Part shown: in pieces, positions 43,739-53,592 of the stretch
How positions within the stretch are numbered: position 1 is the first letter of the stretch
Layout: every line of letters begins with the position of its first letter
From: Pseudomonas fluorescens
Lineage (GTDB): Bacteria > Pseudomonadota > Gammaproteobacteria > Pseudomonadales > Pseudomonadaceae
DNA: 64,000 nucleotides
Reading direction: 5' to 3'
NCBI RefSeq assembly: GCF_902498185.1
Contig: NZ_CABVIX010000004.1
Coordinates: forward strand, 248,001-312,000
Notes under the pieces: model-generated
Seen by the model: the letters and a program-made list of their open reading frames with translations, nothing else
Database searches by the model: none
What the model was told of the DNA's origin: nothing
Position numbers and translations under genes: made by a program

Positions 43739-45238
43739 ATGAACATTCTCTACGACGAAGGCGTTGACGGGGTGCTGCCTGACGTCGACAAAAATGCGCT
43801 GCTGCAGGCCCTGAATCGGCAATGGCCGGATCTGGAGGTCCTGCATCTGCAGGAAGAACTCAAGCCGTACGAATGCGACGGACTCTCTGCGTATCGCACG
43901 CCCCCCATGCTGGTTGTGCTGCCGCGCACCATTGACCAGGTTCAGGGAGTGCTTCGCCTCTGTCATGAAAGGCAAGTGCCGGTAGTCGCTCGCGGCGCCG
44001 GGACTGGCTTGTCCGGCGGCGCATTGCCGTTGGGAAAAGGCGTGCTGCTGGTGATGGCGCGCTTCAACAACATCCTGCACATCGACGCCGCCGCCCGCAC
44101 TGCCCGCGTCCAACCAGGTGTTCGCAACCTGGCGATTTCCCAGGCTGCCGCGCCTTTTGGCCTGTACTACGCGCCAGACCCTTCCTCGCAGATCGCCTGC
44201 TCCATCGGCGGCAACGTGGCGGAAAACGCCGGGGGCGTACATTGCCTGAAGTACGGCCTGACCGTGCACAACGTGCTCAAGATCGACATCCTGACCGTCG
44301 ACGGTGAACGCCTGACGCTAGGGTCGGAAGCCCTCGACTCACCGGGTTTCGATCTGCTCGCGCTGTTCACCGGCTCCGAAGGCATGCTCGGGGTGATCAC
44401 CGAAGTCACGGTCAAACTGCTGCCCAAACCGCAAACCGCCAAGGTGCTCCTGGCGGCGTTCGATTCGGTGGAAAAGGCGGGGCGTGCCGTAGGTGACATT
44501 ATTGCCGCCGGCATCATTCCAGGCGGGTTGGAAATGATGGACAACCTGGCCATCCGTGCCGCCGAAGACTTTATCCACGCTGGGTATCCGGTCGACGCCG
44601 AAGCCATCTTGCTGTGCGAACTCGACGGTGTGGAAGCCGACGTTCACGAGGACTGCGAGCGCGTACGCCAGGTGCTGGAACAGGCCGGCGCCACCGAAGT
44701 ACGCCTGGCCCGCGATGAAGCCGAACGTGTGCGCTTCTGGGCTGGACGCAAGAACGCCTTTCCGGCCGTGGGTCGCCTGTCACCGGATTATTACTGCATG
44801 GATGGCACGATCCCGCGCCGTGAACTGCCCGGCGTGCTGCACGCGATCGCGGCGTTGTCGGCCGAATACGACCTGCGGGTGGCCAATGTTTTCCACGCCG
44901 GTGACGGCAACATGCACCCGTTGATTCTGTTCGACGCCAACCAGCCGGGTGAGCTCGATCGCGCTGAAGCCTTAGGCGGCAAGATCCTCGAATTGTGCGT
45001 AAAGGTCGGCGGCAGCATAACCGGTGAACACGGTGTAGGCCGGGAGAAAATCAATCAGATGTGCGCGCAGTTCAACAGTGATGAGCTGACCCTGTTTCAT
45101 GCCGTCAAAGCCGCCTTCGATCCAAGTGGCCTGCTCAACCCCGGGAAGAACATCCCGACGCTGCACCGCTGCGCCGAGTTTGGCGCCATGCACGTGCACA
45201 TGGGGCAAATGCCTTTCCCTGAACTGGAGCGTTTCTGA
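43739..45238 (+). CDS. glcD: Glycolate oxidase FAD subunit GlcD
   Basis: GlcD is the FAD-linked subunit of glycolate oxidase, which oxidises glycolate to glyoxylate. The 499-residue protein has the VAO-type FAD-binding domain (VVARGAGTGLSGGALPLGKG near residue 82, SSQIACSIGGNVAENAGG, YGLTVHNVLKIDIL) and the C-terminal oxidase cap ending in GSITGEHGVGREKI. It overlaps glcE by one base (TGATG). Confidence 0.95.
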   Translation: MNILYDEGVDGVLPDVDKNALLQALNRQWPDLEVLHLQEELKPYECDGLSAYRTPPMLVVLPRTIDQVQGVLRLCHERQVPVVARGAGTGLSGGALPLGKGVLLVMARFNNILHIDAAARTARVQPGVRNLAISQAAAPFGLYYAPDPSSQIACSIGGNVAENAGGVHCLKYGLTVHNVLKIDILTVDGERLTLGSEALDSPGFDLLALFTGSEGMLGVITEVTVKLLPKPQTAKVLLAAFDSVEKAGRAVGDIIAAGIIPGGLEMMDNLAIRAAEDFIHAGYPVDAEAILLCELDGVEADVHEDCERVRQVLEQAGATEVRLARDEAERVRFWAGRKNAFPAVGRLSPDYYCMDGTIPRRELPGVLHAIAALSAEYDLRVANVFHAGDGNMHPLILFDANQPGELDRAEALGGKILELCVKVGGSITGEHGVGREKINQMCAQFNSDELTLFHAVKAAFDPSGLLNPGKNIPTLHRCAEFGAMHVHMGQMPFPELERF

Positions 45239-46302
45239 TGGGCAGCCAACACGATTTCGACGACAGCGCCTCGCTGCTGGAGCAGGTGATCCAGGCGCTG
45301 CAAAATTCCACGCCGTTACGTATTCAAGGCTCCAACAGCAAGGCTTTTCTGGGCCGCACCGTGGCAGGTGAAGTGCTCGACACGCGCAGCCACCGTGGCA
45401 TCGTCAGCTACGACCCGACCGAACTGGTGATCACCGCCCGCTGCGGCACCCCGTTGGCAGAACTGCTGGAAGTGCTGGAGGCGGCGCAGCAGATGCTGCC
45501 CTGCGAGCCACCCTCCTTCGGCGCGGGCGCCACTGTTGGTGGCATGGTCGCCACCGGGCTTTCCGGACCCCGGCGTCCCTGGTCCGGATCCCTCAGGGAC
45601 TTTGTCCTTGGGACACGCGTCATCACCGGGCATGGCAAGCATCTACGTTTCGGTGGCGAAGTCATGAAGAACGTCGCCGGCTACGATCTGTCGCGCTTGA
45701 TGGCCGGCAGCTACGGCTCGCTTGGCGTGGTGACGGAAGTCTCACTCAAGGTCCTGCCCAAACCACGGCAATGCCAGAGCATCAGCCTGGAAATGGACAG
45801 CGATCGCGCCTTGCTGCGCCTCGCAGAGTGGGGCCAGCAACCGTTGCCAATCAGCGCGGCGTGCCACGATGGCCAGCGCCTGCACCTGCGGCTTGAGGGT
45901 GGCGAAGGCTCGGTGATGGCGGCGCATGACCGACTCGGCGGCGAGTTGCTGCGCTCCTCATATTGGGATGATCTCAACGAGCACCGCTTGAGCTTTTTCG
46001 ATGAAGACCAGCCGCTCTGGCGCCTGTCGCTGCCGAACAACACCCCGAAGCTGTCGCTGCCCGGTCGCCAACTGATCGACTGGGGAGGCGCCCAGCGTTG
46101 GCTCAAATCTGACGCAGAGGCAACGGTCATTCGCTCGATCGTGGAAGAGGTTGGCGGGCATGTGACCTGCTACAGCCAAGGCATGATCGACAGCCCTTTC
46201 CCACCGTTGCCTGGCGCATTGATGCGCTACCACCGGAATCTGAAGCAAGCACTCGATCCCCAGGGCATCTTCAACCCTGGACGCCTGTACGCGGAGTTTT
46301 GA
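45238..46302 (+). CDS. glcE: Glycolate oxidase FAD-binding subunit GlcE
   Basis: GlcE is the shorter FAD-binding subunit of the same enzyme. The 354-residue product shares the FAD-binding fold with GlcD (LRIQGSNSKAFLGR, PPSFGAGATVGGMVATGLSGPRRPWSGSLRDFVLG, FGGEVMKNVAGYDLSRLMAGSYGSLGVVTEV). It begins inside the glcD stop codon and ends 3 bp before glcF, so the subunits are translationally coupled. Confidence 0.95.
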   Translation: MGSQHDFDDSASLLEQVIQALQNSTPLRIQGSNSKAFLGRTVAGEVLDTRSHRGIVSYDPTELVITARCGTPLAELLEVLEAAQQMLPCEPPSFGAGATVGGMVATGLSGPRRPWSGSLRDFVLGTRVITGHGKHLRFGGEVMKNVAGYDLSRLMAGSYGSLGVVTEVSLKVLPKPRQCQSISLEMDSDRALLRLAEWGQQPLPISAACHDGQRLHLRLEGGEGSVMAAHDRLGGELLRSSYWDDLNEHRLSFFDEDQPLWRLSLPNNTPKLSLPGRQLIDWGGAQRWLKSDAEATVIRSIVEEVGGHVTCYSQGMIDSPFPPLPGALMRYHRNLKQALDPQGIFNPGRLYAEF

Positions 46303-46305
46303 CCC

Positions 46306-47523
46306 ATGCAGACCACCTTGAGCGAACAAGCCCGTCAACTGCCCCGCGCCGAAGAAGCTGAGCGCATCCTGCGCACCTGTGTGCACTGCGGTTTCTGTAA
46401 TGCCACTTGCCCGACCTACCAGCTACTGGGCGATGAACTGGATGGACCGCGGGGTCGCATTTATCTGATCAAGCAGGTGCTGGAGGGAAACGAGGTCACG
46501 CGAAAGACCCAGCAACATCTGGACCGGTGCCTATCGTGTCGTAACTGCGAAACCACCTGCCCGTCCGGCGTCGACTACCACAACCTGCTGGACATCGGTC
46601 GGACAGTGGTCGATGCGGCGGTGCCGCGCCCACTCGGTCAGCGATTATTGCGTGAGGGGTTACGCAGTGTCGTCCCCAATTCGAGACTGTTCAAAGGGCT
46701 GGTTGGCAGCGGTCAGGTTTTCCGCGCCTTGCTGCCCAACACCCTGCAAGTCAAATTGCCGCGAGACATGCATCCGGCAAAACCACGTCCGGTCACGCGC
46801 CACACCCGGCAGGTGCTGATGCTCGAGGGCTGCGTACAACCGAGTCTGTCGCCCAATACCAACGCGGCCGCCGCGCGAGTCCTGGATCGACTGGGGATCA
46901 GCATCAAATCGGTCCGCGAGGCCGGTTGCTGCGGCGCCGTGGATTACCACCTGGATGCCCAGGCGGCCGGTCTTGATCGCGCTCGCCGCAACATCGACGC
47001 CTGGTGGCCGAGCATTGAAAACGGCATCGAGGCCATCGTGCAGACCGCCAGTGGTTGCGGTGCTTTCATCAAGGACTATGGTCACCTGCTCAGCACCGAC
47101 CCTGCCTACGCGGAAAAAGCCAGAACGGTCAGTAGGCTAGCCAAGGACCTGGTGGAAGTACTGCGCGATGAGCCGCTGGAAAGACTCGGCGTCCACGGCA
47201 ACCAGCGCCTGGCCTTCCATTGCCCCTGCACCTTGCAACATGCGCAAAAACTGGGCGGCGCAGTTGAAGCGATTCTGACAAGCCTGGGTTTCAACCTGAC
47301 GCCTGTTGCCGACGGCCACCTGTGCTGCGGCTCGGCGGGCACCTATTCGCTGACCCAACCCGAACTCTCCCGGCAGCTGCGCGACAACAAGCTCAACGCT
47401 CTGGAGAGCGGGCACCCCGAAGTTATCGTCACCGCCAATATCGGTTGTCAGTCCCACCTCGACGGGGCGGGCCGAACCCCTGTCCGGCACTGGATCGAAC
47501 TGGTCGAAGCCGCCTTGCCTTAA
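46306..47523 (+). CDS. glcF: Glycolate oxidase iron-sulfur subunit GlcF
   Basis: GlcF carries electrons from the FAD subunits to the membrane quinone pool. The 405-residue protein has two ferredoxin-type 4Fe-4S motifs: C25-x2-C28-x2-C31-x3-C35 and C75-x2-C78-x2-C81-x3-C85. The C-terminal part has two CCG (heterodisulfide-reductase-like) segments, REAGCCGAVDYHL and DGHLCCGSAGTYSL. It sits between glcE and glcG. Confidence 0.95.
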   Translation: MQTTLSEQARQLPRAEEAERILRTCVHCGFCNATCPTYQLLGDELDGPRGRIYLIKQVLEGNEVTRKTQQHLDRCLSCRNCETTCPSGVDYHNLLDIGRTVVDAAVPRPLGQRLLREGLRSVVPNSRLFKGLVGSGQVFRALLPNTLQVKLPRDMHPAKPRPVTRHTRQVLMLEGCVQPSLSPNTNAAAARVLDRLGISIKSVREAGCCGAVDYHLDAQAAGLDRARRNIDAWWPSIENGIEAIVQTASGCGAFIKDYGHLLSTDPAYAEKARTVSRLAKDLVEVLRDEPLERLGVHGNQRLAFHCPCTLQHAQKLGGAVEAILTSLGFNLTPVADGHLCCGSAGTYSLTQPELSRQLRDNKLNALESGHPEVIVTANIGCQSHLDGAGRTPVRHWIELVEAALP

Positions 47524-47543
47524 CCGAACCCTAGAGAATCCCC

Positions 47544-47945
47544 ATGAAAAACAAAGCAGTCCTGAGCCAGAGCGAAGTCAGCCAGCTCCTTGCCGCCGCA
47601 CGCACCGAAGCGCTGAATAATCAGTGGGCCGTGACCATCGTGATTGTCGACGACGGCGGCCATCCGCTGATGCTCGAACGTCTCGACGGTTGTGCGCCTA
47701 TTGGCGCCTACATCGCCACGGAAAAAGCGCGTACCTCGGCGTTGGGCAGGCGTGAATCGAAGGGCTACGAGGAGATGGTCAACGGCGGTCGCCATGCCTT
47801 CCTGTCGGCGCCCCTGCTGACCTCCCTCGAAGGTGGCGTGCCAATCATCGTTGACGGCCAAGTGATTGGCGCGATCGGCGTGTCCGGGGTCAAGCCCGAG
47901 CAGGATGCACAAGTGGCCCAGGCCGGCGCCCGGTGCCTGAAATGA
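47544..47945 (+). CDS. glcG: GlcG family haem-binding-like protein
   Basis: A 133-residue protein of the GlcG/HbpS family, encoded in glycolate operons. Motifs VTIVIVDDGGHPLMLERLDG, STEKARTSALGRR-like region, and GGVPIIVDGQVIGAIGVSG are typical. Its exact task in glycolate oxidation is not settled. It is 20 bp past glcF and 52 bp before glcB. Confidence 0.92.
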   Translation: MKNKAVLSQSEVSQLLAAARTEALNNQWAVTIVIVDDGGHPLMLERLDGCAPIGAYIATEKARTSALGRRESKGYEEMVNGGRHAFLSAPLLTSLEGGVPIIVDGQVIGAIGVSGVKPEQDAQVAQAGARCLK

Positions 47946-47997
47946 ACTGACGTGCTACTGGCAGCGCTCGATAAACACCGTGTGATGGAGATTGAAA

Positions 47998-50178
47998 ATG
48001 ACCGATTTCGTTAACTGCCATGGCCTCATGGTAGCGCCTGTCCTGCAACGTTTCGTTGACCTGGACGTCTTGCCTGGCACCGGCATGGACTCGCAAACAT
48101 TCTGGGGTGGTTTCGCCGCGCTGGTGCATGAACTGGCGCCGATCAACCGCGCGCTACTGGTAGAACGGGATCGTCTGCAAAGAGAACTGGATACCTGGCA
48201 CCGTGCACACCCGGGCCCTGTGAGCGACATGCCGGCGTACCGCGATTTTCTGAGCACGATCGGTTACCTGCAAGCGCAACCCGATAACGTCAAAGTCAGC
48301 ACTCGTAACGTCGATACCGAGATCAGTGTACAGGCCGGGCCGCAATTGGTTGTTCCCGCTGCAAATGCTCGTTACGCGCTGAATGCGGCCAATGCCCGTT
48401 GGGGTTCGCTGTATGACGCACTCTATGGCACCGACGTGATCGCCGATGACGGCGGCGCCGAGCCGGGTCGGACTTACAACCCTGTGCGTGGGGCCAAAGT
48501 CATCGCGTTTGCGCGGGCGTTTCTGGATCAGGCATTCCCGTTGAGCAGTGGCTCCCATACAGCAGCGACGAGTTACGACATTGAAGGCGGTGCGCTGCAA
48601 GTCACCCTGGACGATGGCCGTCGCACCAGCTTGGCGAATACCGCGCAGTACATCGGTTACCAGCGCTCGCCCTCTGGCCCCTCGGCCATTCTGCTGAAAA
48701 ATCACGACCTGCACGTGGAGATCCAGATCGATCGGCAGAGCGTCATCGGTCAGGCGGACGCTGCCGGCGTCAAGGACCTGCTGATCGAAGCGGCGCTGTC
48801 TACCATCATCGATTGCGAAGATTCGGTGGCGGCGGTCGACGCCGATGACAAGGTTCAGGTGTACCGCAACTGGCTGGGCTTGATGAAGGGTGACCTCAAG
48901 GAAAACCTGGAGAAAAACGGCAAGACCATCATCCGACGGTTGAACCCGGACCGCGATTACACCGCCGCTGATGGCAGTTCACTGACGCTGCACGGGCGTT
49001 CGCTGCTGTTCATCCGCAACGTCGGGCACCTGATGACCAACCCGGCCATTCTCGATAACAGCGGACTGGAAATACCGGAAGGTATTCTCGACGGTGTCAT
49101 TACCAGCCTGATTGCCCTGCATGATCTGCAACGCCGGGGCAACTCCCGGGCCGGTAGCGTCTACATCGTCAAACCGAAAATGCACGGCCCGGCCGAAGTG
49201 GCCTTCGCCGAGCAGTTGTTCAGCCGCATCGAAGACTTGCTACAACTCGAGCGTCATACCCTCAAAATGGGCATCATGGACGAGGAGCGACGCACCAGCG
49301 TCAACCTCACGGCCTGCATTGCGGCGGCGTCCTCAAGGGTTGCGTTCATCAATACGGGCTTCCTCGACCGCACCGGCGACGAGATGCACACCACCATGGA
49401 AGCTGGCCCAATGCTGCGCAAGGGCGACATGAAGAGCACCGCGTGGATCGAGGCCTACGAGCAAAGCAACGTGCTCGTAGGCCTGGACTGCGGATTGCGC
49501 GGGCGAGCGCAGATCGGTAAAGGAATGTGGGCCATGCCGGATCGAATGGCTGACATGCTCAAACAGAAAGTCGCTCATCCCGAGGCCGGTGCCACCACCG
49601 CGTGGGTGCCTTCGCCGACCGCCGCTACCTTGCACGCGCTGCATTACCACCAGGTCAACGTACGCGCGGTGCAACAGTCCCTTGAAACGATGGACTTCAG
49701 TGGCGTCAGACAGACACTGCGGGACGGCTTGCTCAGCGTGCCAGTCGTGACCACCGCGTCCTGGTCGGCCGATGAGATTCGCGAGGAAGTCGAAAACAAC
49801 GCGCAAGGCTTGCTGGGGTATGTGGTGCGCTGGATCGAACAAGGCATTGGCTGTTCGAAAGTGCCCGACATACATGACGTCGGCCTAATGGAAGACCGCG
49901 CGACCTTGCGCATTTCCAGTCAACACATGGCGAACTGGCTCCGGCACGGAGTGATCACCAGAGAGCAGACCCTCGCAATACTGCAGCGGATGGCCCGGGT
50001 CGTCGATGAACAGAACACGGAGGACCCACTCTACAAACCCATGGCACCCGACTTCGAGCAATCCGTCGCGTTCCAGGCGGCTTGTGCCCTGGTATTCGAA
50101 GGCTGCATGCAACCAAATGGCTATACCGAACCGCTGTTACACAAGTTTCGATTGAGACTCAAAAGCACAGGGCGCTGA
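47998..50178 (+). CDS. glcB: Malate synthase G
   Basis: GlcB condenses glyoxylate with acetyl-CoA to malate, completing glycolate use. The 726-residue product has the isoform G length and motifs: [59 protein letters not shown], and [16 protein letters not shown]. Start ATG 47998 follows GGAGATT by four to seven bases. It is the last gene of glcDEFGB, as in E. coli; in P. putida KT2440, as I recall, glcB is elsewhere. Confidence 0.95.
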   Translation: MTDFVNCHGLMVAPVLQRFVDLDVLPGTGMDSQTFWGGFAALVHELAPINRALLVERDRLQRELDTWHRAHPGPVSDMPAYRDFLSTIGYLQAQPDNVKVSTRNVDTEISVQAGPQLVVPAANARYALNAANARWGSLYDALYGTDVIADDGGAEPGRTYNPVRGAKVIAFARAFLDQAFPLSSGSHTAATSYDIEGGALQVTLDDGRRTSLANTAQYIGYQRSPSGPSAILLKNHDLHVEIQIDRQSVIGQADAAGVKDLLIEAALSTIIDCEDSVAAVDADDKVQVYRNWLGLMKGDLKENLEKNGKTIIRRLNPDRDYTAADGSSLTLHGRSLLFIRNVGHLMTNPAILDNSGLEIPEGILDGVITSLIALHDLQRRGNSRAGSVYIVKPKMHGPAEVAFAEQLFSRIEDLLQLERHTLKMGIMDEERRTSVNLTACIAAASSRVAFINTGFLDRTGDEMHTTMEAGPMLRKGDMKSTAWIEAYEQSNVLVGLDCGLRGRAQIGKGMWAMPDRMADMLKQKVAHPEAGATTAWVPSPTAATLHALHYHQVNVRAVQQSLETMDFSGVRQTLRDGLLSVPVVTTASWSADEIREEVENNAQGLLGYVVRWIEQGIGCSKVPDIHDVGLMEDRATLRISSQHMANWLRHGVITREQTLAILQRMARVVDEQNTEDPLYKPMAPDFEQSVAFQAACALVFEGCMQPNGYTEPLLHKFRLRLKSTGR

Positions 50179-50231
50179 CTGGAAGCGTGATGCAGGCATA
50201 TCGTTGGTCAGGCTGGAAGCTTTGGTTCATA

Positions 50232-50308
50232 TGGTGTCCCAGGCAGGGTTCGAACCTGCAACCTTCCCCTTAGGAGGGGGATGCTCTATCCAATTGAGCT
50301 ACTGAGAC
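50232..50308 (-). tRNA. tRNA-Arg (CCT anticodon)
   Basis: The minus strand folds into a complete cloverleaf: acceptor GTCTCAG / CTGGGAC, anticodon stem TCCCC / GGGGA around loop CTCCTAA (anticodon CCT), T-arm GGTTCGAA, discriminator A and encoded CCA. It decodes AGG. It stands alone after the glc operon and is a common kind of integration site for islands. Confidence 0.95.
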
Positions 50309-50611
50309 ACGTGCGTCGGCAGCGAGCGCTGCAAGAAACGACGGACAGCATGTTAACCAGCGATGTGCCATTTGTCATGTCATCAATCGGGCTTTTTGCC
50401 TGTAGGAGCTTTCGTTACAGATAGAAGCGTCGTGCAATCTGCAACCCGTGCCATCATGCCGAATGCAAAGTGCATGGCAGGGGTCAGTCAGAATTTGAGT
50501 AACCTGTTGATTTTAAGAGATATTTTACCGATTGAGGGCTTGGCACGTTCGGTGCTTTTCTCCTGTAGGAGATTTTGGCAACCCGCCACAGTGTCTGCTG
50601 GAGATGCCCCG
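50309..50611. other. Intergenic region after tRNA-Arg(CCT)
   Basis: About 300 bases without a supportable gene. It holds the 5' side of the tRNA-Arg and presumably its promoter. Two copies of CTGTAGGAG (near 50401 and 50564) recall the core of P. putida REP sequences but no full REP hairpin is present. Confidence 0.5.
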
Positions 50612-50800
50612 TTGAATACTTACCTGATCCTGTTGAACGCCTTGGCGCTGAGCGCTGTGATTGGCCTGAGTCAGTTTGGTGGCGTCCCGGATCAAATTGT
50701 CCAGATCAACCACTCACCTGCACTCACGGCGCGCCAGGCTGTCATGGGCGGCGCACCCGAGCAGACACAGGTTGTATCGTCTGATCGCCTGTCGTTCTGA
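50612..50800 (+). CDS. Small hypothetical membrane-anchored peptide
   Basis: A 62-codon frame from TTG 50612, eight bases after GGAGATG. It begins with one hydrophobic segment (NTYLILLNALALSAVIGLSQ), possibly a signal anchor, then a short polar tail. A longer in-frame reading to 50363 has no membrane-protein or domain character. It ends 10 bp from the convergent phnN stop. Function unknown. Confidence 0.45.
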   Translation: MNTYLILLNALALSAVIGLSQFGGVPDQIVQINHSPALTARQAVMGGAPEQTQVVSSDRLSF

Positions 50801-50810
50801 GACTGAGCAG

Positions 50811-51407
50811 CTACCGGACCTGAACGCCTTGCTCGCGCAGTATCCGAAACAAGCCTTGCGCGGCGTCTTTCAACGATCCTGAATTGTCCAAGATATGCAC
50901 GGAATCATCTTCAGTGACCTGCAGCTGCCGTCCACGCTCAAGTCGTTCCTCAATCTGCCTGACCGGCTCTCGCCCCCTCGCCAATAACCGTTGCTGCAGA
51001 ATCCTTGGGTCTACCTCCAGCTGAATCGCTATGAGGTCGGGGTATCTTGCCCGCGCCTGCCGCAGATAAGCCCTGGAGCCGTTGACCAGTACGTGCCTGC
51101 CTTCACCCAGCCAGTCATCGACGCTTGCCGGGATTCCATACGCAAGTCCGTTGGCTTGCCAGTCGAGCGCCAGCGCCCCGGTAGCTCGCAGTCTGGCAAA
51201 TTCTTCAACCGATACGCTGACGGCATCTTCTCCCTTGGCCTCCGCGGACCGAGTGATCACTCGCCGCGCGACCTCGGCGCCAGCAGCCAGCAGCTGGGCC
51301 CTTGAGGCGTCGATCAGAGAATCTTTACCCGCCCCGGAAGGCCCCATCAGATAGATCAGTCTGCCAATACATGGCTTATTACCTCGGGCGCTTGCGTCAT
51401 GCTGCAT
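50811..51407 (-). CDS. phnN: Ribose 1,5-bisphosphate phosphokinase PhnN
   Basis: PhnN makes PRPP from ribose 1,5-bisphosphate, a step needed in phosphonate breakdown by C-P lyase. The 198-residue protein has the guanylate-kinase-like P-loop GPSGAGKDS (22-30), VITRSAEAKGEDAVSVS, and GLAYGIPASVDDWLGEGRHVLVNGSR. I start it at ATG 51407; a GTG at 51413 is possible. No other phn gene is in the window, so it is detached from a C-P lyase operon here. Confidence 0.9.
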   Translation of the reverse strand: MQHDASARGNKPCIGRLIYLMGPSGAGKDSLIDASRAQLLAAGAEVARRVITRSAEAKGEDAVSVSVEEFARLRATGALALDWQANGLAYGIPASVDDWLGEGRHVLVNGSRAYLRQARARYPDLIAIQLEVDPRILQQRLLARGREPVRQIEERLERGRQLQVTEDDSVHILDNSGSLKDAAQGLFRILREQGVQVR

Positions 51408-51754
51408 AGCCACTATGCTCAGTAGAGGGGATCCCTGCGCATTCTAGGTGTTTTCCCTGCCCTTTGCTGTCCGTTGCCTGGTTTTGACGACAAAGGACGC
51501 AGTTGAAGTTGACCTGAGCGTTATCAAATCTTTTCAAACCAGTGCTCATTTCTGATAATTGGTACTGGCACTAAGCCTTTATCAGGATCACTATTTGTCA
51601 CAGATTTGACGCCAAGGAAACGGCGACCTTGAGGCATCATGGGCACCTAAATCGCAGTATGGGTTGAACATTTTGTCAACGCGACGGTCGTACATCCCAT
51701 CGTGCGGCCAATTTTGAGAACCGCTTCCCCTGAACTACAAAACCGGTCAATTAT
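51408..51754. other. Intergenic region upstream of amrZ
   Basis: A 347-bp non-coding stretch between divergent phnN and amrZ, AT-richer between 51520 and 51620. It should hold the promoters of both genes. In P. aeruginosa amrZ (algZ) is controlled by AlgU and by AmrZ itself; here only a weak GAACAT...TCG resemblance to an AlgU promoter (51668-51692) is visible. No ORF is supported. Confidence 0.45.
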
Positions 51755-52081
51755 ATGCGCCCAATGAAACAGGCTATCTACTCCAGCCGCACTGCTGACA
51801 AGTTTGTCGTCCGCCTGCCAGACGGGATGCGCGAGCGCATTGCCGAAGTAGCGCGCAACCATCACCGCAGCATGAACTCCGAAATCATTGCCCGCCTTGA
51901 ACAAAGCCTTATCCAGGAAGGTGCTTTGGGCGATGAGCTGAGCATGCGCCTGGACAGCCCTGAGCTGTCGCTGCACGAACGTGAACTGCTGCAACGCTTC
52001 CGCCAGCTTTCGCACCGCCAGCAAAATGCCTTGGTTGCGCTGATCGCGCATGACGTTGAAATGGCAGCCGACGCTTCCTGA
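51755..52081 (+). CDS. amrZ: Ribbon-helix-helix regulator AmrZ (AlgZ)
   Basis: AmrZ is the Arc-like regulator that controls alginate, motility, twitching and cyclic di-GMP genes in Pseudomonas. The 108-residue product closely matches P. aeruginosa AmrZ throughout: the DNA-contacting strand [20 protein letters not shown], the helix [22 protein letters not shown], and the C-terminal tetramerisation helix [27 protein letters not shown]. In several species it represses flagellar genes through fleQ, so it relates functionally to the flg block in this window. Followed by a strong terminator. Confidence 0.96.
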   Translation: MRPMKQAIYSSRTADKFVVRLPDGMRERIAEVARNHHRSMNSEIIARLEQSLIQEGALGDELSMRLDSPELSLHERELLQRFRQLSHRQQNALVALIAHDVEMAADAS

Positions 52082-52102
52082 TCCGCGTACAGCGCCCACG
52101 AA

Positions 52103-52127
52103 AAAGCCAGCGAAAGCTGGCTTTTTT
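52103..52127. terminator. Bidirectional terminator between amrZ and mgtE
   Basis: A 9-bp stem (AAAGCCAGC / GCTGGCTTT) with a GAAA loop has an A-run on its left and a T-run on its right, so it can end transcription of both amrZ and the convergent mgtE. Confidence 0.92.
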
Positions 52128-52149
52128 TGTGGACGCTGGGGGGAGCAAG

Positions 52150-53592
52150 TTACAGCAGGAAGATGGTTGCCAGACCCAGGAAGATGAAGAAGCCACCGCT
52201 GTCGGTCACGGCAGTGATCATCACGCTGGCCCCCATCGCTGGGTCTCGGCCCAGACGCGCCAGTGTCATCGGTATCAGCACCCCCATGAGCGCCGCCAGC
52301 AACAGGTTCAGCGTCATGGCTGCGGTCATCACCAACCCCAGTGACCAGCTGTCGTAGAGCACATAGGCAACGACGCCGATCACCCCACCCCAGATCAAAC
52401 CGTTCAACAAGGACACGGCCAGTTCCTTGCGCATCAGTCGCGAGGTATTGCCTGGGCTCACCTGGTCCAGCGCCATGGCCCGGACGATCATGGTGATGGT
52501 CTGGTTGCCGGAGTTGCCGCCGATGCCAGCCACGATCGGCATCAATGCGGCTAGCGCCACCAGCTTCTCGATCGAGCCTTCGAACAGGCCGATGACCCGA
52601 GAGGCCAGAAATGCGGTGATGAGGTTGATGGCCAGCCACGCCCAGCGGTTGCGCAGTGAGCGCCAGACAGAGGCGAAGATGTCTTCTTCTTCGCGCAGGC
52701 CCGCCATGCTCAGCACTTCGCTTTCGCTCTCTTCACGAATCAGGTCGACCATTTCATCGATGGTCAGACGGCCGATCAGGTGATTGCTCTTGTCCACCAC
52801 TGGCGCCGATACCAGGTCATAACGCTCGAAGGCCTGAGCCGCGTCATAGGCATCCTCATCGGGGTGGAAGCTGACCGGGTCGCTGGCCATGACCTCGGCC
52901 ACCATCCTCTCAGGATCGTTGACCAGCAGACGCTTGATCGGCAGCACGCCCTTGAGGATGCCGTCGCTGTCGACCACGAACAGTTTGTCGGTATGGCCGG
53001 GCAGCTCCTTCAGCCTGCGCAGGTAGCGCAACACCACTTCGAGACTGACGTCTTCGCGGATGGTAACCATCTCGAAGTCCATCAGCGCGCCGACCTGGTC
53101 TTCATCGTAGCTCAGGGCCGAACGCACACGTTCGCGCTGCTGGGCATCGAGGGTTTCCATCAGCTCGTGGACAACGTCGCGCGGCAGCTCTGGCGCAAGG
53201 TCGGCGAGCTCGTCGGCGTCCATTTCCTTGGCGGCGGCGAGCAGTTCGTGATCGTCCATGTCGGCGATCAGGGTTTCGCGGACCGCATCGGAAACTTCGA
53301 GGAGGATATCGCCGTCGCGCTCGGCCTTGACCAGCTGCCATACCGTCAAGCGGTCATCCAGCGGAAGAGCTTCGAGGATATAGGCGACGTCGGCGGAGTG
53401 CAGGTCGTCAAGCTTGCGTTGCAGCTCTACCAGGTTCTGCCGGTGAACCAGATTCTCAACCAGGTCATGGTGAGCGCCTTCCTGACGATGAGTGAGGTCT
53501 TCGACCACACGCTGTCGCTGCAGCAGATCAACCACCTGGGCAAGGCGGTCCTGCAGGCTGTCTTGAGATTTCTTTACTTCGACTTCGGTCAT
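52150..53592 (-). CDS. mgtE: Magnesium transporter MgtE
   Basis: MgtE is a homodimeric Mg2+ channel gated by its cytosolic domains. From ATG 53592 the 480-residue protein has the MgtE N domain with superhelical repeats (LHSADVAYILEALPLDDRL, MDADELADLAPELPRDVVHELMETLD), a pair of CBS domains (about 160-285: LFVVDSDGILKGVLPIKRL, SAPVVDKSNHLIGRLTIDEM), a linking helix, and five C-terminal membrane helices with the pore sequence PIVAGIGGNSGNQ and VMITAVTDSGGFFIFLGLA. Converges with amrZ. Confidence 0.95.
   Translation of the reverse strand: MTEVEVKKSQDSLQDRLAQVVDLLQRQRVVEDLTHRQEGAHHDLVENLVHRQNLVELQRKLDDLHSADVAYILEALPLDDRLTVWQLVKAERDGDILLEVSDAVRETLIADMDDHELLAAAKEMDADELADLAPELPRDVVHELMETLDAQQRERVRSALSYDEDQVGALMDFEMVTIREDVSLEVVLRYLRRLKELPGHTDKLFVVDSDGILKGVLPIKRLLVNDPERMVAEVMASDPVSFHPDEDAYDAAQAFERYDLVSAPVVDKSNHLIGRLTIDEMVDLIREESESEVLSMAGLREEEDIFASVWRSLRNRWAWLAINLITAFLASRVIGLFEGSIEKLVALAALMPIVAGIGGNSGNQTITMIVRAMALDQVSPGNTSRLMRKELAVSLLNGLIWGGVIGVVAYVLYDSWSLGLVMTAAMTLNLLLAALMGVLIPMTLARLGRDPAMGASVMITAVTDSGGFFIFLGLATIFLL

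Noticed and set aside
50363..50611. N-terminal extension of the small peptide before phnN
   Set aside because: No start signal or domain character, and it holds repeat-like intergenic sequence.
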